A DNA stretch of 64,000 nucleotides, from contig NC_067206.1 in NCBI RefSeq assembly GCF_026262505.1, forward strand, positions 20,605,319 through 20,669,318. Reading direction: 5' to 3'. The notes under the pieces were generated by a model that was not told the DNA's origin, made no database searches, and saw only the letters and a list, made by a program, of their open reading frames with translations. Origin of the DNA: Trichomonas vaginalis G3. Taxonomy: Eukaryota > Parabasalia > Trichomonadida > Trichomonadidae. Each line of letters starts with the position of its first letter. The stretch's first letter is position 1. Shown here one piece after another: positions 1-10,706 of this stretch. Made by a program: the position numbers and the translations under genes.

Positions 1-792
1 TTTTTATAGTTGAATGATTGTCATTTTTGTCTGACGAAAATGATAATCGAAAATAATAATCACTCTTTCAATTTTCAATTACAAATAAAGGTAACTAAAC
101 TCCTTTCGCCGATCCGATTTGCTCCATATTTAAAATATAGCTTGCATATGTAGAAGAAAAGCTAATTTTGAAGTACGCCCGAAATCCACCAACAGGATTT
201 CGAGCTACTAAAAAGGTACTTTTAAATGTGATTTTTTTTATAAAAAATTAAATTTATTTTAAGATCAGACTAAAAACTAATTTTATGGAAAATCTATATC
301 GACAAATTTATTACTTATTGGGTATATAGATTTTTTGATTATGGCGATTATGTCTGATATGCTTCCAATAAGCCAAAACACATTTCATACTGATTTCTAT
401 AAAAGGTATCTTTATTATAGAAGTGTAAGCTATATCTGTTTGTTTTTTTATTATAACAAATTCAAAATTCTCTTATAAGGACTAGATGAAATCTGTATTA
501 TTAAATCATTAGCTAAATGAAGGTTCAAATAGAAAGTAAATATCAATTTATATGATACTGAAACCAAATAGTTCTTTTAATAAAAGATAACACGCTGAAA
601 ATTATTGAGTATTTGCAAATCTCAAAAATCTATTGGTGAATTTGGCTCAACTTTTAAAATTATAACATCCATATCAAATCATAAAAGCAGACAAAAATTA
701 AAGCCAAACCTATCGGCCAATTTTTTTTTGATATTTTGATTTTTGAGGTATACTTTTAAAAGTGGATTTAAAGCACTTATGAAAAAACATTA
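1..792. other. AT-rich stretch without a recognisable gene
   Basis: No open frame of interest, structured repeat or RNA gene could be made out on either strand. The composition is typical of the intergenic DNA of the window. Confidence 0.5.
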
Positions 793-1008
793 ACTTCTGT
801 CGTTATGATTATTGATTTAGACAATAATGATTTTAATCTTTGATTATCAAAACACTAAAGTCATCTTTTTAACATTTGCTTGGTAGCATTAACTCAAGTC
901 TAAAGTACTATTTTATGTGGCACTCTTAGAATTTTTGTATTCATTGTACACGCTGAAATAGTACCATTAAAGTTATGGCGGACTTTCAAAAAATAGTTTG
1001 GTCACCTT
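793..1008 (+). repeat. Dispersed repeat, copy 1 (second copy at 39426-39641)
   Basis: About 215 bases match 39426-39641 in the same orientation with scattered substitutions and a few indels, roughly 88-90 % identity by eye. Similarity stops sharply near 1008 and 39641. Each copy lies 3' of a minus-strand coding stretch. No coding capacity or inverted ends are seen, so it may be a non-autonomous repeat or an old segmental duplicate. Confidence 0.7.
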
Positions 1009-1016
1009 TTTACAAA

Positions 1017-1301
1017 TTAATAAAATAATTTCGGTTCAGATTCTAGCCATATATCGATTAAATAGGATAGTATTTCTGCAAAACTTTCATCTTGATCTTG
1101 AATGAAAATTGAGTTCGGTCCACAAAATTGAATTGCAATTTGGGTATTTTCCTCTTGATCTTCATAATAAACTTTAAATGCATTATAATACATATGGAAA
1201 ATTTCAGGATCTCTTGAAACCCAATAAAATGCAATTTCACAATACAAAATGTGAATTTCTAGATTGTTAATATCCTTCCATATTGCATGAAAAAAGTGCA
1301 T
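1017..1301 (-). pseudogene. 3' end of an unrecognised protein gene
   Basis: This is a 94-codon open frame with ordinary coding composition (aromatic and acidic residues, no low complexity). It contains WKDINNLEIH near the start and IDIWLESEPKLFY at the end. It begins about 35 bases from the terminal repeat at 1337-1367, and no TCATTT-type initiator precedes its ATG. It therefore looks like the C-terminal remnant of a longer gene cut by the neighbouring transposon. I do not recognise the family. The dispersed repeat at 793-1008 lies just downstream. A genuine short gene remains possible. Confidence 0.4.
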
Positions 1302-1502
1302 GACTTTGCATTCAAATAAATTGGAAGATTAACATTGTTATATTCAAAAATTCGTCAAAAGTGACACCTCAGAAAAGTGAAAATATTGAAATTTTTAACT
1401 TTTGTGATGGATGGTTTTTAGATTAAATATAATATTATTTGTTAATATAACCCAATCATTTTAAAGCAAAATTTAAATTTTGAAAATATACTCAAAAAAC
1501 TA

Positions 1503-3589
1503 TTCAAAAATATATCAGTTAAAGTGACCATAAAAATTATTGTTTATTCATATTTTCTAATTTTTAATTTTTTTTAGATTGTAAGCGTGACAAAAGACAT
1601 GAGAATTTTGGGATCTAAATATGATCGTTTAGATCGTGGTACATTGCACAATAATAGGAAACACGAATTTTTAAATTTGAATGACTTTTAAAAAAAAAAT
1701 AAATAAAATGTAATAATCAGGACTAAATTTTATAAAGCATTCCAGAAATATTGTTATCGTGCATGTATATTCGTGTTGATATTACTTGACTGATTCGATA
1801 GCTTATGAACGTTTTATTGAAAAAATGTTATAAAAAGAAGATATCCCAATTCCAATTATACAATAATAATATATTATATGAAAGTATTATTTACTTTATA
1901 ACAAATTTGATTTTTAGCATACTCGAAATCAAATTTTATCATAAATATTAACATCTGAAAAATCGATAAAATAGTATAATAATGTATGTTTATTCGAATT
2001 CTTTTTCAATCCATTGATCTTTAATAAAAAGTTCCCATTTTCTTTTTCCTGGTTCGTACCAGAAAGGAGCTTTTGAGTAAAGTTCGTTTGGCGTGTACTC
2101 TGTGCTTGTATCTGGGTTTATTTCGAGTGAGCAATGAGGTGTGTTGTTATAATTTTCTACGAATTTTTCAATTGCTCTCTTTACCTCGGCAATATCTTCG
2201 AAATTCAGAGGCAAGTTCTTTTCCAGACTTGGCCAAAGTCTTTCGACTTTGACGTTCTGGCGCGGCATATACGGCATCGTATGTTTCCATACGATGCTGT
2301 TTTCCCGCATTACTTGGGCAAACTCGCCCTGGTTCTCGCCTCCGTTATCACTCCATATACAATATGGAGTGATTTCGCGAAGTATTTTCCTTAAAACTTT
2401 CGCTGTTGAAGCTGAACTTTTATTTTTTAGAATTTTTGTAATTAAAATTTTTCTTGTCATATCATCAAGAAATACGAAGAATGGATATTGGATATTACCA
2501 TACAAATAATGGATATCACAATGCCAAATTAAATTTTTAGAAATTGCTCGATACTTTGTTGGAGGATCGGCGACTTGATATTCTCTTGGAGTAGAGTATC
2601 CATTTTCGTTCATATATGTGGCAATATGATGATATCTAATACTCTGTAGTTGTTTATAAATTTCAATATCGAAGGTTTCTTCATTTTCTTCATTCTGCTC
2701 TGGTAAGAGGTGTTTTTCCATTGCAATTTTTTCTAAAGCTTTCATTCTTTTAACTTTTTTAAAAGTTTTCGTGATTCCTGCTTTATATTCAGTAAGCATA
2801 TTATCAATTATTTGCTTTTGTTGCTCTGTAGCCGGGTTTGGCTTACGTCCACGTGTAACATTTGGATATTCTATTGAATTTAATCGAAATGCAGCTCTGA
2901 GCGTATTTCATGAAATATTATAGGCTTTTAAGCCAGTTTTTAAGTCATTTTCGCGACATACATCTTCATATGTCTCCCCTTTTTCAATTCGTGTGCGGGC
3001 AGAGTCAAGCCACTCGCGAGTTAGTGAGGAAGAAATTGACATTAAATGACCAAAGTTCAAAAATTTATGCAGATGTAAAAATATGTGAATTATGAATTAT
3101 ATATAAAGATATATTAAAATATATTAGTTATTTTTATGTTTTGTATTTATGATAAAATTTGATTTCGAGTATGCTAAAAATCAAATTTGTTATAAAGTAA
3201 ATAATACTTTCATATAATATATTATTATTGTATAATTGGAATTGGGATATCTTCTTTTTATAACATTTTTTCAATAAAACGTTCATAAGCTATCGAATCA
3301 GTCAAGTAATATCAACACGAATATACATGCACGATAACAATATTTCTGGAATGCTTTATAAAATTTAGTCCTGATTATTACATTTTATTTATTTTTTTTT
3401 TAAAAGTCATTCAAATTTAAAAATTCGTGTTTCCTATTATTGTGCAATGTACCACGATCTAAACGATCATATTTAGATCCCAAAATTCTCATGTCTTTTG
3501 TCACGCTTACAATCTAAAAAAAATTAAAAATTAGAAAATATGAATAAACAATAATTTTTATGGTCACTTTAACTGATATATTTTTTGAA
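1503..3589 (-). mobile_element. DNA transposon with ~440-bp terminal inverted repeats and an rve-fold transposase
   Basis: Bases 1503-1946 are an almost perfect reverse complement of 3145-3589. The two TIRs together make up over 40 % of the 2.1-kb element. Between them lies one minus-strand gene with a retroviral-integrase-fold (rve) catalytic core. No capsid, polymerase or reverse transcriptase is present, so I treat it as a plain DNA transposon of the Ginger/IS3EU/IS481-like kind. The exact superfamily is uncertain. The near-identity of the TIRs suggests a recent insertion. No clear target duplication was found. Confidence 0.7.
1990..3042 (-). pseudogene. rve-type DDE transposase, about one break
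   Basis: The gene lies entirely between the two long TIRs. The uninterrupted part (1990-2799, 269 aa) carries the catalytic triad. In that numbering D95 lies in WHCDIHY, D151 in IWSDNGGEN and E186 in NVKVERLW, giving D-34-E spacing as in integrase-fold enzymes. Upstream sequence to an ATG at 3042 is coding-like and resembles a small helix-turn-helix N-terminus, with one interruption. A full protein would be about 350 aa, normal for such transposases. The ATG at 3042 directly follows a TCATTT core, the trichomonad initiator, which supports that start. The family assignment rests on the catalytic motifs. Confidence 0.7.
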
Positions 3590-3832
3590 AAAGAACATTT
3601 GAAGAAGACTCTGAAAAGTTCTTTCAAAAGTTAATTATACATTTTTAATTTCATAAATCATACTAATATATTCCAATGAATAATTTTTAAAATCCTTAAC
3701 TCAAAAGTAGATTTACAAATGTCAAAAAATTGAATAGTGTCACTTTTGACGAATTTTTGAATATAACAACATGTAAAATAAATCTCTTGATAAGTTTCAA
3801 GCAAGGAAAATCGAAAATTTATAAAATATTAC

Positions 3833-3924
3833 ATACAAAAGGCTCTTGACTTTTGTTTTTGAGTACAACTGCCAAAATGTTTTGATATCCTCATTTAAAA
3901 TCAAAAGCCAAGAGACTTTTGTAT
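3833..3924. repeat. Stand-alone inverted repeat (hairpin)
   Basis: The 23-base arms 3833-3855 and 3902-3924 pair with two mismatches around a 46-base spacer. The hairpin lies between the 31-bp TIR element and the next non-autonomous element, and could be the terminal repeats of a tiny MITE. Confidence 0.5.
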
Positions 3925-3960
3925 GTATTAATATGACATAAATTTACGAAAAAAATCTAC

Positions 3961-4505
3961 TATCACGTACGGAAATGGTACTTGAAAAAGTGACAATTTA
4001 CGCGGAAATTTTTTATTTTAATTGAAAAATCTGATGGTGAATTATATAATAAACCATTTTAGTTTTTTATTTATCAAAAAAGTATTTCTTTTCTCAATTT
4101 TTGAAATATAACGATTATTTTTAATTTTTTATAAAAATTGAAAAGTGGTAAATACTGATTCTATCTATGTACCTCACAGACCATAGTTCTCAGCCAAAAT
4201 TGCTAAAAATTGGGTGCAATGTCAACAATTGAACCAAATTTTTAGCCATGTTGGGTAGGAATTGTAGGTATTAGTACTATTGTACGTAATAGTATCTCAC
4301 ACCTTCCTATGGCGCCAAAAAAATTCCGTCTTTGAATACTGAATTTTGAAAAGAAATTATATTTTTCACATATTATATGATAAATATATAAATAAATTTT
4401 TTAATCATTTTTCATTTTTAAAACTTAAGCATTCAAATTTTCGCGCCAAAAAATAATGTTTGTGTCAGTTTTTGTGACTTTTTGGGTAACATTTCCGTAC
4501 GCAAC
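3961..4505. mobile_element. Small non-autonomous element of the GTACCGAAATG/GTGACA family (copy C)
   Basis: The left end (around 3967-3995, CGTACGGAAATGGTAC then AAAAAGTGACA) and the right end (around 4468-4502) are imperfect inverted repeats. They match the ends of the elements at 13528 and 15031. The interior holds hairpin-like segments (4166-4240 and 4262-4310) also found at 15197 and 45985, and GGCGCC motifs. Unlike its relatives, no clear 16-18-bp flanking duplication is visible, so it may be older. Confidence 0.55.
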
Positions 4506-4654
4506 AATTTCTTTTGCGCTCAAACCATGGAATCCATATTTTTAAAATTATAACCGTTCATCTGCAAATATTTTGATAAAAAATAAGCCTTCGTGATCAG
4601 TACAATAATGAATTCCTTGCATTGTAAAAGTTGAACCAAAAGCTCTTGATGAAC

Positions 4655-4850
4655 GCAGCTCACTCAACCTGCTGCAGATCACTCAACCTGCTACATTTCA
4701 TTCAATCACCTCACTTTCACTCAAACAGCTTTATTTTAACCAAACAGTTTCATCTGACTCAAGCAATTTCATTTCATTCAAGCACCTTCATCTGACCCAA
4801 ACATCTGCATTTCACTCAAATAGCTGCATCTGATACCTGCAACTCCAACA
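4655..4850 (+). repeat. Degenerate ~20-24-base tandem repeat
   Basis: The stretch repeats variants of CACTCAAACAGCTTCATTTC about eight or nine times. It is clearly richer in C than its surroundings. Reading frames are not conserved between units, so it is better called simple degenerate satellite than coding. Confidence 0.55.
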
Positions 4851-5119
4851 TACTAAACTTTCATAGATTCCATATAACATTAGAAATCCTGTATACTTTG
4901 TTTAATCGAATTATAATATAATTAATGATATATATATTTAAATCAATGCATTATTTAGATTTATATTTTGGATTTGCTGAATTTAAGGATTATTGGATTA
5001 GGATTAATTCTGGCGGATATTTTCTAGCACAGAATGCTAAATAATGCAGACTCTGATATAACTAAAAATGTTTATTAAAATGAACCTTTAATAACTCCGT
5101 TTCTTTTTAACTATATCTT
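4851..5119. other. AT-rich stretch with no recognisable content
   Basis: Nothing beyond short AT-rich simple sequence was seen. Confidence 0.4.
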
Positions 5120-5341
5120 TTATTCTTGATAATTTCTCTCGTCAATACATGTATTATGGATAACTGGTCGCAATAGACAATTTGAATGTTGTACAAAATT
5201 TTGTTCTTCAATGCTATTTATTTTCATTAAATTTAATAAATCATCTGGAGGTTCCCGTTGAATTAAATGATTCTTAATATTTTGAATATTATTGTAGCAT
5301 ACTTTTTTTTGTTTTTTTAAGGCAACGTTTTGGTTCATCAT
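5120..5341 (-). pseudogene. C-terminal fragment of an unrecognised host gene, split by the MULE at 5378
   Basis: The 73-codon open frame has normal coding composition (for example NIQNIKNHLIQREPPDDLL). It begins 37 bases from the left end of the MULE element. Coding-like minus-strand sequence resumes immediately beyond the other end of that element (10707 onward). The parsimonious reading is one minus-strand gene interrupted by the MULE and then decayed. The ATG codons at the start are not preceded by an initiator motif. The family is not recognised. Confidence 0.4.
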
Positions 5342-5385
5342 ATAAACATAGCATTATTTTTGTTATAAATTCTTTGGTAAAAAAG

Positions 5386-5520
5386 GGGGTTGGCGTCCTA
5401 AGGCATCCTAGTGTAAATTTCTCAAAATTGTGATATTTACATCACATTTTTGAGAGGTTTATGGGCGTCCTAAGGGAAAATTGAATAGCTAGGGCGTCCC
5501 GAATTTTCATTCTAAGATTT
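5386..5520. repeat. Left terminal region of the MULE with repeated GGCGTCC motifs
   Basis: GGCGTCCTAAGG-like motifs occur near 5391, 5464 and 5503 within the first 130 bases. The right end has the complement GGACGCC four times (around 10582, 10613, 10674 and 10683). Such multiple subterminal motifs are usual transposase binding sites. That role is inferred. Confidence 0.5.
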
Positions 5521-6151
5521 AAATATATTATATACTTAAGTATAATACAAGCAATATAAAAATTAAATTTTTATTATGTTAACTTATAAGAAATTTTTTT
5601 GAATTATCGTTGATTTATTGTAATCTTTCCAGGCTATACTTTTGAAATCAACTTTACCTGTCATATGCATTAATGTAGTAGATGTCCAGGTGTAGCTATT
5701 ATATCCCAGCAACATTGGTATTTTATCATTGTAAGATATCAAAATGAAGCGTTTTTTCAGATATAATTTTTCGTAAATTTTTCAAAAATAAGATGGTAAA
5801 AAAGCCTCGACTTGCTCGAAAAATAACAATTTTTTTACTTGTAAAAATAACCCTTTTACAGCATGGGCAGCTATTCAATCACTATTTCTTTTTCTAAAAG
5901 TATATTTTTCAAAAAAAAATTAAGATCAAATTCGACAATTTCTTGATGAAAGCAAAAATATTACACATACTTCTAGATGCATGGGATAAAATATGCAATT
6001 ATTCAATCAATTCGCATGATTTGAAAAAAAAATCTAAATTTGATAAAAATGTAGAAATTTTTTATTTTTAACTTGAGATTCGATTTTTTTGATCCAATTT
6101 GTGAATTTTTTTTGATCGGAATTTCAATTAATTTGTTGATCAAAAATGACC
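5521..6151. other. Non-coding part of the MULE, left side
   Basis: AT-rich, with no open frame or structured repeat recognised. It is the 3' flank of the 368-aa gene. Confidence 0.4.
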
Positions 6152-7258
6152 TCACAATGTTTGATCATAAGTGAAGTCATCTTCATGGGTATTTAGAAAT
6201 TCCAAGAGAAATTGCTTATTTCTCGCAGATGTAATATCTGAGAAAATCGAATTTAAATATTCATAGAAACCCAAATCATTCTCCGGTTCGAATAATTCAT
6301 CTGTTGCTTTTTCTGTTTTTTCTATGAATTTTAATAATTTGATTAATAAATCTTCATCAGGAAGAATTATTGCTGCATTTGTGATAAAATTCCATATTGA
6401 GGTAATATGGCAATAATTACATTTATAAAATGTAATTTTATCCAAAATTTTTTGGCAAATTCGCATAATAGCATTAATATTTGAAGCTGAGATTAAACCT
6501 GTGATTACTTCTGTAACTTTTGGAAAATCATCGCAATTTAATATCTCTTTATATTGAATTGAGAAATAAAAAAAATCAAATGGATTCATTTCTTCAATTT
6601 CAAGGAGATTGTAAAAATTGATAGAAGTGTTATTGCAACAAATTGTATTTGCAGCAAAAAATATCATTTGCTCGATTCCATTTTTGGAATAAATTTGCTG
6701 GAACAATGTTAAATTAAAACAGTTGCTTAATTTTTCTTCATTGTTTTCATAAAAAAGTAACAAGTTTGCAACTGAAATTTCAAAATTTTGATAATTGCCA
6801 GTTATTTCAGTAAATATATATATTTGCTTTTCTTCATCTAAAAATGGCAAATATTGATTTGCAATATTAACTAAAGTTTGGGATAAATTGTTCCAGTTTG
6901 ATTTTACAATTTGTGAGCACATTATGTAATATGTAAATTTATCCGCTTTGTAGGAATTTAAAATTGTTTGTTGTTCTGTTTCAGTTAAATTACTGAATTT
7001 TTCAAGATTAATATTGTGATAAAAAATAGAATCCTTGAAACATTCTGATATCTTTTCAATGTTTAAAACGGATGCTAAAAAATGTAAAAGAACTTCATCA
7101 GTCACTGTGATTTTTTTGAAAAATTTATCCCAATTCAAGCATCCAATTGATCTTTCTGTCATTGTACTTATGCATTGATAAAGTTGATTTAATGAATCCG
7201 AAGAATAATCATTATGCTTGACTAGTTGAGTTAGTTGATACAGACTGTCGTCAGCCAT
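6152..7258 (-). CDS. MULE-borne protein of unknown function, predicted all-helical
   Basis: This is an intact 368-aa gene starting MADDSLYQL. The ATG follows a TCATTT core by 12 bases, which supports the start. The protein is rich in Leu, Ile, Asn, Glu and Phe in a pattern of short amphipathic helices, suggesting an alpha-helical repeat fold (HEAT/ARM-like by appearance only). There is no signal peptide, membrane segment or zinc motif. It is divergent from the transposase gene across a 334-bp shared promoter region, and both lie inside the element's ends, so it is probably an accessory factor of the transposon. A captured host gene is the alternative. I do not recognise the family. Confidence 0.65.
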   Translation of the reverse strand: MADDSLYQLTQLVKHNDYSSDSLNQLYQCISTMTERSIGCLNWDKFFKKITVTDEVLLHFLASVLNIEKISECFKDSIFYHNINLEKFSNLTETEQQTILNSYKADKFTYYIMCSQIVKSNWNNLSQTLVNIANQYLPFLDEEKQIYIFTEITGNYQNFEISVANLLLFYENNEEKLSNCFNLTLFQQIYSKNGIEQMIFFAANTICCNNTSINFYNLLEIEEMNPFDFFYFSIQYKEILNCDDFPKVTEVITGLISASNINAIMRICQKILDKITFYKCNYCHITSIWNFITNAAIILPDEDLLIKLLKFIEKTEKATDELFEPENDLGFYEYLNSIFSDITSARNKQFLLEFLNTHEDDFTYDQTL

Positions 7259-7592
7259 TTTAAAAAAATGAATAAAATTGTATAGTAAATTATATTTGTG
7301 AAATTTGTGACGCTACATTCAATCTAAGACCAATATCTCAAAGAATTCCTCATTTAAGTATTACTTTTCATTGTTTTTTAAAAAATATCTTTGCTTATTT
7401 GTTCACTTTTTTGACATTTATTATATGCTTTTTATCATATTTCCGATGATATGAATATATATTCTATATAAGAATGACGCTACATTCAATCTAAGACCAA
7501 TATCTCAAAGAATTCCTCATTTAAGTATTACTTTTCATTTTTGATTCAATTTTCGAACGGTTTTCGTAAATTTTGCATCATTTCATTTTTTA
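7259..7592. promoter_or_regulatory. Divergent promoter region with a perfect 65-bp direct repeat
   Basis: Bases 7308-7372 and 7475-7539 are identical over 65 bp in direct orientation, 167 bp apart. Initiator cores lie next to both start codons: TCATTT at 7578-7583 and again at 7583-7588 for the plus gene, and a complement core about 12 bases before the minus-strand ATG. The duplicated block may give both genes the same upstream element. That function is inferred. Confidence 0.55.
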
Positions 7593-9845
7593 ATGGGAAA
7601 ATCATCTATATTTAATCAAAAAAGAGCAAACTTTACAGACGAAAATAAAATATTTATCAGGGAACAATCTGATAAATACCAAAAATCAACATCGAGAGAT
7701 GAAAAAACGAATATAATCAAACAAGTTCTTCAATATTTTAATATTAAATACGCCGAAAATGAATCTAAAGCTGTCAGAAGATATTTTAGTTATATTGCAG
7801 TTAAAAATATTCCCGCAGTTACTGGAAAATATCCTGATACAATTGTTCGCAAAGATATGCTTTATTCGCATGATCATACAAATATTATTAATTCAAATAA
7901 TATTGAACGTTACTACCGTTGCATCGATCATTCTTGTCAAGCACGTTATTTAGTTAAAATTGAGAACAGTTCAGTTTCCGAAGATTTACAAAAGGAACAT
8001 ATACCCGAATGCAGACAATTTAAAAAGTTACAAAATGAAAAAAATGATCTTCATAAATCAATGACTCTGACAGAAATATACAATAAGGCAATGGCAAAAT
8101 TTTCTGAAGACAACGGCACTTTTCAGCAGATTAAAAAATTTATGACAGAACTTGCTGTTGGTACTGATGAAAACCCATTAATTAAAGATTCATTGGTCAG
8201 GGAAGTTTATAATAAGTCCAGAAAATTTTCTGTTGGAGAAAAAATTACAGACGATGAAATTGCTAATTTTTGTTTAATAAATGGCGAGCAGTTTTTCATT
8301 GGCCATGATTTTCAAGCAAATTGTGAGACGATGTTTTTTGGTTTTGAGAAGGCAATTCAATTTGCAAAAGAAGCCACAGATTTATTTTGCGATGGAACTT
8401 TTAAAATTACACCAAAACATTTTCAAAAAGGACAGATGCTAACAATTATGATTTGTGAACCTTCAACAAATCAATATCTACCACTTTTATTTATATTCAT
8501 GAAAAACCGCACATTTGAATCTTATAAGAAGGCATTTGAATATATTTTTACTGTCAAGGGTATTCAATTTTCAAAGCTAATTCAAATTCATTGTGATTTT
8601 GAAAAGGGAATGATAGAGGCACTTCAACAAATTTTCCCTAAAGTCCGTATAATTGGATGCCTATTTCATTTCAAACAAGCTTTACACAGGAAACTTGTAG
8701 CACTTTATACAAAAAATTTCAATACTTTACAAAATTCTTTATTTAAGCTATATTCTATTACTCCATTCATGTCTCATGAAGAATTTGTACTTACAATGCA
8801 TATAATTAATCAAAATAAAGTTGATTCGATCAAAGATTATATTGATTATTTCAACAAAGTTTGGTTGCCGCACTACAATTTAATATCTCAATATAATAAT
8901 GCAACTGCAATATTCACTAATGATTGCCTCGAGAGTATGCATTCAGAATTTTCTTCGTTAAAACATCCAAACATTTATGAAGCTATTAAGAAGATATCTC
9001 AAATCCAATTAGATAAATATAACGCCATCAAAAATAACCAGAAGATCGAGCGCCATATAAAAACCGTTATCACTGATAGCTACAAAAATTATATTCTTGA
9101 CTGCTTTCAAAAAGAACTTGAGAAAACAATTTTTTCTATCAAACAATACAACGTAAGTGATCTTTCTTTGGCTCAGAACGAGATTTCTCCATATGGTTCC
9201 ATAGAATCGAGTTCATTGTTCGAAAATATTCCAGTTCATGATGCAGATATACTCAAATCGATCGATCTAACAGATAAAGATACAATGATCACTAAGTTTA
9301 TTAATGAAAAAAGAGAAAAAATTATGGCATTATTTAATGAAACATTAAATCATCCAGATTTTAATTCATCCACTCCAATTCAAACTAATTTTGAGCAAGC
9401 CGATACAAATCAAGGTTCAGATGCTCCAATTCGCTCCGAAAATTCAAATATTGCAGACTCTACAGATTTAGAACCAGAAAATCAAAACCATCCTTCTACA
9501 AATCAAATGTCTAGTAATCTAGAACATAAGCTGGACCTTCTTGATCATATTGAAAAACAATTATCGAAAATGCGCTCGTTATTGGGAATTCTTCCTACTA
9601 CAAATGCTATTGTTGGGCCGTCAAAACAAGTTTCAGTTAATAGCAAGCAAAATTCTGAAAAAAATAAGAAAAAATCTTCCATAACAACAAAATCAAACAA
9701 TAAAAAACAAAATTCATCCGACAATCCTCCTAAACGTAAAGCTCCTATTTCGGAAAGGATTCTCAGCGATAATAACTTATATTTTCAAGTTCATCGAAAG
9801 AGATCGAAAAGCAAACGTTCCACATCTACAGAGAAAAAGAATTGA
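7593..9845 (+). CDS. MULE (Mutator-like) transposase with FLYWCH-type zinc finger
   Basis: This is an intact 750-aa transposase that would cut and insert the surrounding element. Residues about 107-140 form a FLYWCH-like zinc finger (C110, C115, H136 with YRCIDHSCQARY). The MULE catalytic core has D267 in FCDGTFKI, D335 in HCDFEKG, the C/H pair in GCLFHFKQAL (C356, H359) and a candidate glutamate E447 in NDCLESMHSEF. The C-terminal 130 residues are polar, low-complexity and end in basic clusters (PPKRKAP, HRKRSKSKRS) that look like nuclear localisation signals. The ATG follows two overlapping TCATTT initiators. The length is normal for the family. Its partner is the divergent 368-aa gene in the same element. 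Confidence 0.9.
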   Translation: MGKSSIFNQKRANFTDENKIFIREQSDKYQKSTSRDEKTNIIKQVLQYFNIKYAENESKAVRRYFSYIAVKNIPAVTGKYPDTIVRKDMLYSHDHTNIINSNNIERYYRCIDHSCQARYLVKIENSSVSEDLQKEHIPECRQFKKLQNEKNDLHKSMTLTEIYNKAMAKFSEDNGTFQQIKKFMTELAVGTDENPLIKDSLVREVYNKSRKFSVGEKITDDEIANFCLINGEQFFIGHDFQANCETMFFGFEKAIQFAKEATDLFCDGTFKITPKHFQKGQMLTIMICEPSTNQYLPLLFIFMKNRTFESYKKAFEYIFTVKGIQFSKLIQIHCDFEKGMIEALQQIFPKVRIIGCLFHFKQALHRKLVALYTKNFNTLQNSLFKLYSITPFMSHEEFVLTMHIINQNKVDSIKDYIDYFNKVWLPHYNLISQYNNATAIFTNDCLESMHSEFSSLKHPNIYEAIKKISQIQLDKYNAIKNNQKIERHIKTVITDSYKNYILDCFQKELEKTIFSIKQYNVSDLSLAQNEISPYGSIESSSLFENIPVHDADILKSIDLTDKDTMITKFINEKREKIMALFNETLNHPDFNSSTPIQTNFEQADTNQGSDAPIRSENSNIADSTDLEPENQNHPSTNQMSSNLEHKLDLLDHIEKQLSKMRSLLGILPTTNAIVGPSKQVSVNSKQNSEKNKKKSSITTKSNNKKQNSSDNPPKRKAPISERILSDNNLYFQVHRKRSKSKRSTSTEKKN

Positions 9846-10560
9846 TATATGAAGTCTAATTCCTTTTATAACTACTATATTTTTATTCTTATGACTAAAA
9901 AATAATATATTATTTAACAATTTTCATTTTTTTCTTTTAACAATTTCGTTTTATTTCCATTTATTGTTAAATGATTTTTAGCATACACCTTTCTTTGTTC
10001 ATCTTCTAAATACAATTTATTTTTTCTTAGATATAATTCTATTCATTCAATTCGATCGTCATTTTTCAGTACATGATCGTAATTTTCAATTATTGATCGC
10101 GATTTTACTTCAGAATTTGTTCGCAATATTGCTTATCAAAATTATATCTCTATTCTCTCATTTCTGTTTAGTCAATATCATTACACTCCTATTGTCTAAT
10201 AACATGCTATTAATTTTCTTAAAATTAAAAAAAAATATCAACTTTTAAAAACAGAAACTTAACATCCTTAGGTCAATGGATTTTGATGTGAGATACATTT
10301 AATCTGTTTTTCTTTTTTTATTTTAAATAATTGAATATTTATAGTTGTTATGGGTCTTACATCATGTAAAACGAATTTTCTTAAAGTAAATTTACTTTTT
10401 CTTCAATCTTTCTTACATATTTATTAAAAAAAATTATCCAAAAAAAGATGTTTTAGAATGAAAAAAAATAGAAAAATCTTCATTTATAGTCTTTCTTGAA
10501 TGTATACGTTTTGATTTTTTTCTTTTTTAAAAAATTCAATTTCTAGAAAAATCGAGAAAA
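9846..10560. other. Non-coding right part of the MULE
   Basis: AT-rich sequence between the transposase stop and the subterminal GGACGCC motifs. No gene or structured repeat seen. Confidence 0.4.
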
Positions 10561-10706
10561 AATCATTTTCTTCTATTTTTTAGGACGCCATACCCATTGA
10601 AATCTCCTCTCAGGACGCCATAAACTATTCAATTATGGTGTAAACTTCTCAAAAAATTGAATAGTTTACATCAGGACGCCTTAGGACGCCAACCCTTTAC
10701 GCGCCC

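Larger units (their letters stand above)
1337..3767. mobile_element. Terminal-inverted-repeat element enclosing the integrase-type transposon
   Basis: The 31 bases at 1337-1367 are the exact reverse complement of 3737-3767 and end inward in GTGACAC. The inner flanks (1368-1502 and 3590-3736) do not match each other, so this looks like an older element into which the transposon at 1503-3589 was inserted. A short AACAT lies next to both outer ends and could be a target duplication, but it is too short to rely on. Confidence 0.6.
5378..10706. mobile_element. Two-gene MULE transposon, apparently whole
   Basis: The element is bounded by inverted ends sharing GGGTTGGCGTCCTAAGGC (5386-5404 and the complement at 10680-10696). 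Near-identical flanks AATTCTTTGG (5368-5377) and AATTCTTTTGG (10707-10717) fit the 9-11-bp target duplication of Mutator-like elements. Inside are two divergent genes, a 368-aa unknown protein (minus) and a 750-aa MULE transposase (plus), both uninterrupted. It appears to be inserted in a minus-strand host pseudogene. The intact frames suggest a fairly recent or still active copy. Confidence 0.75.
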
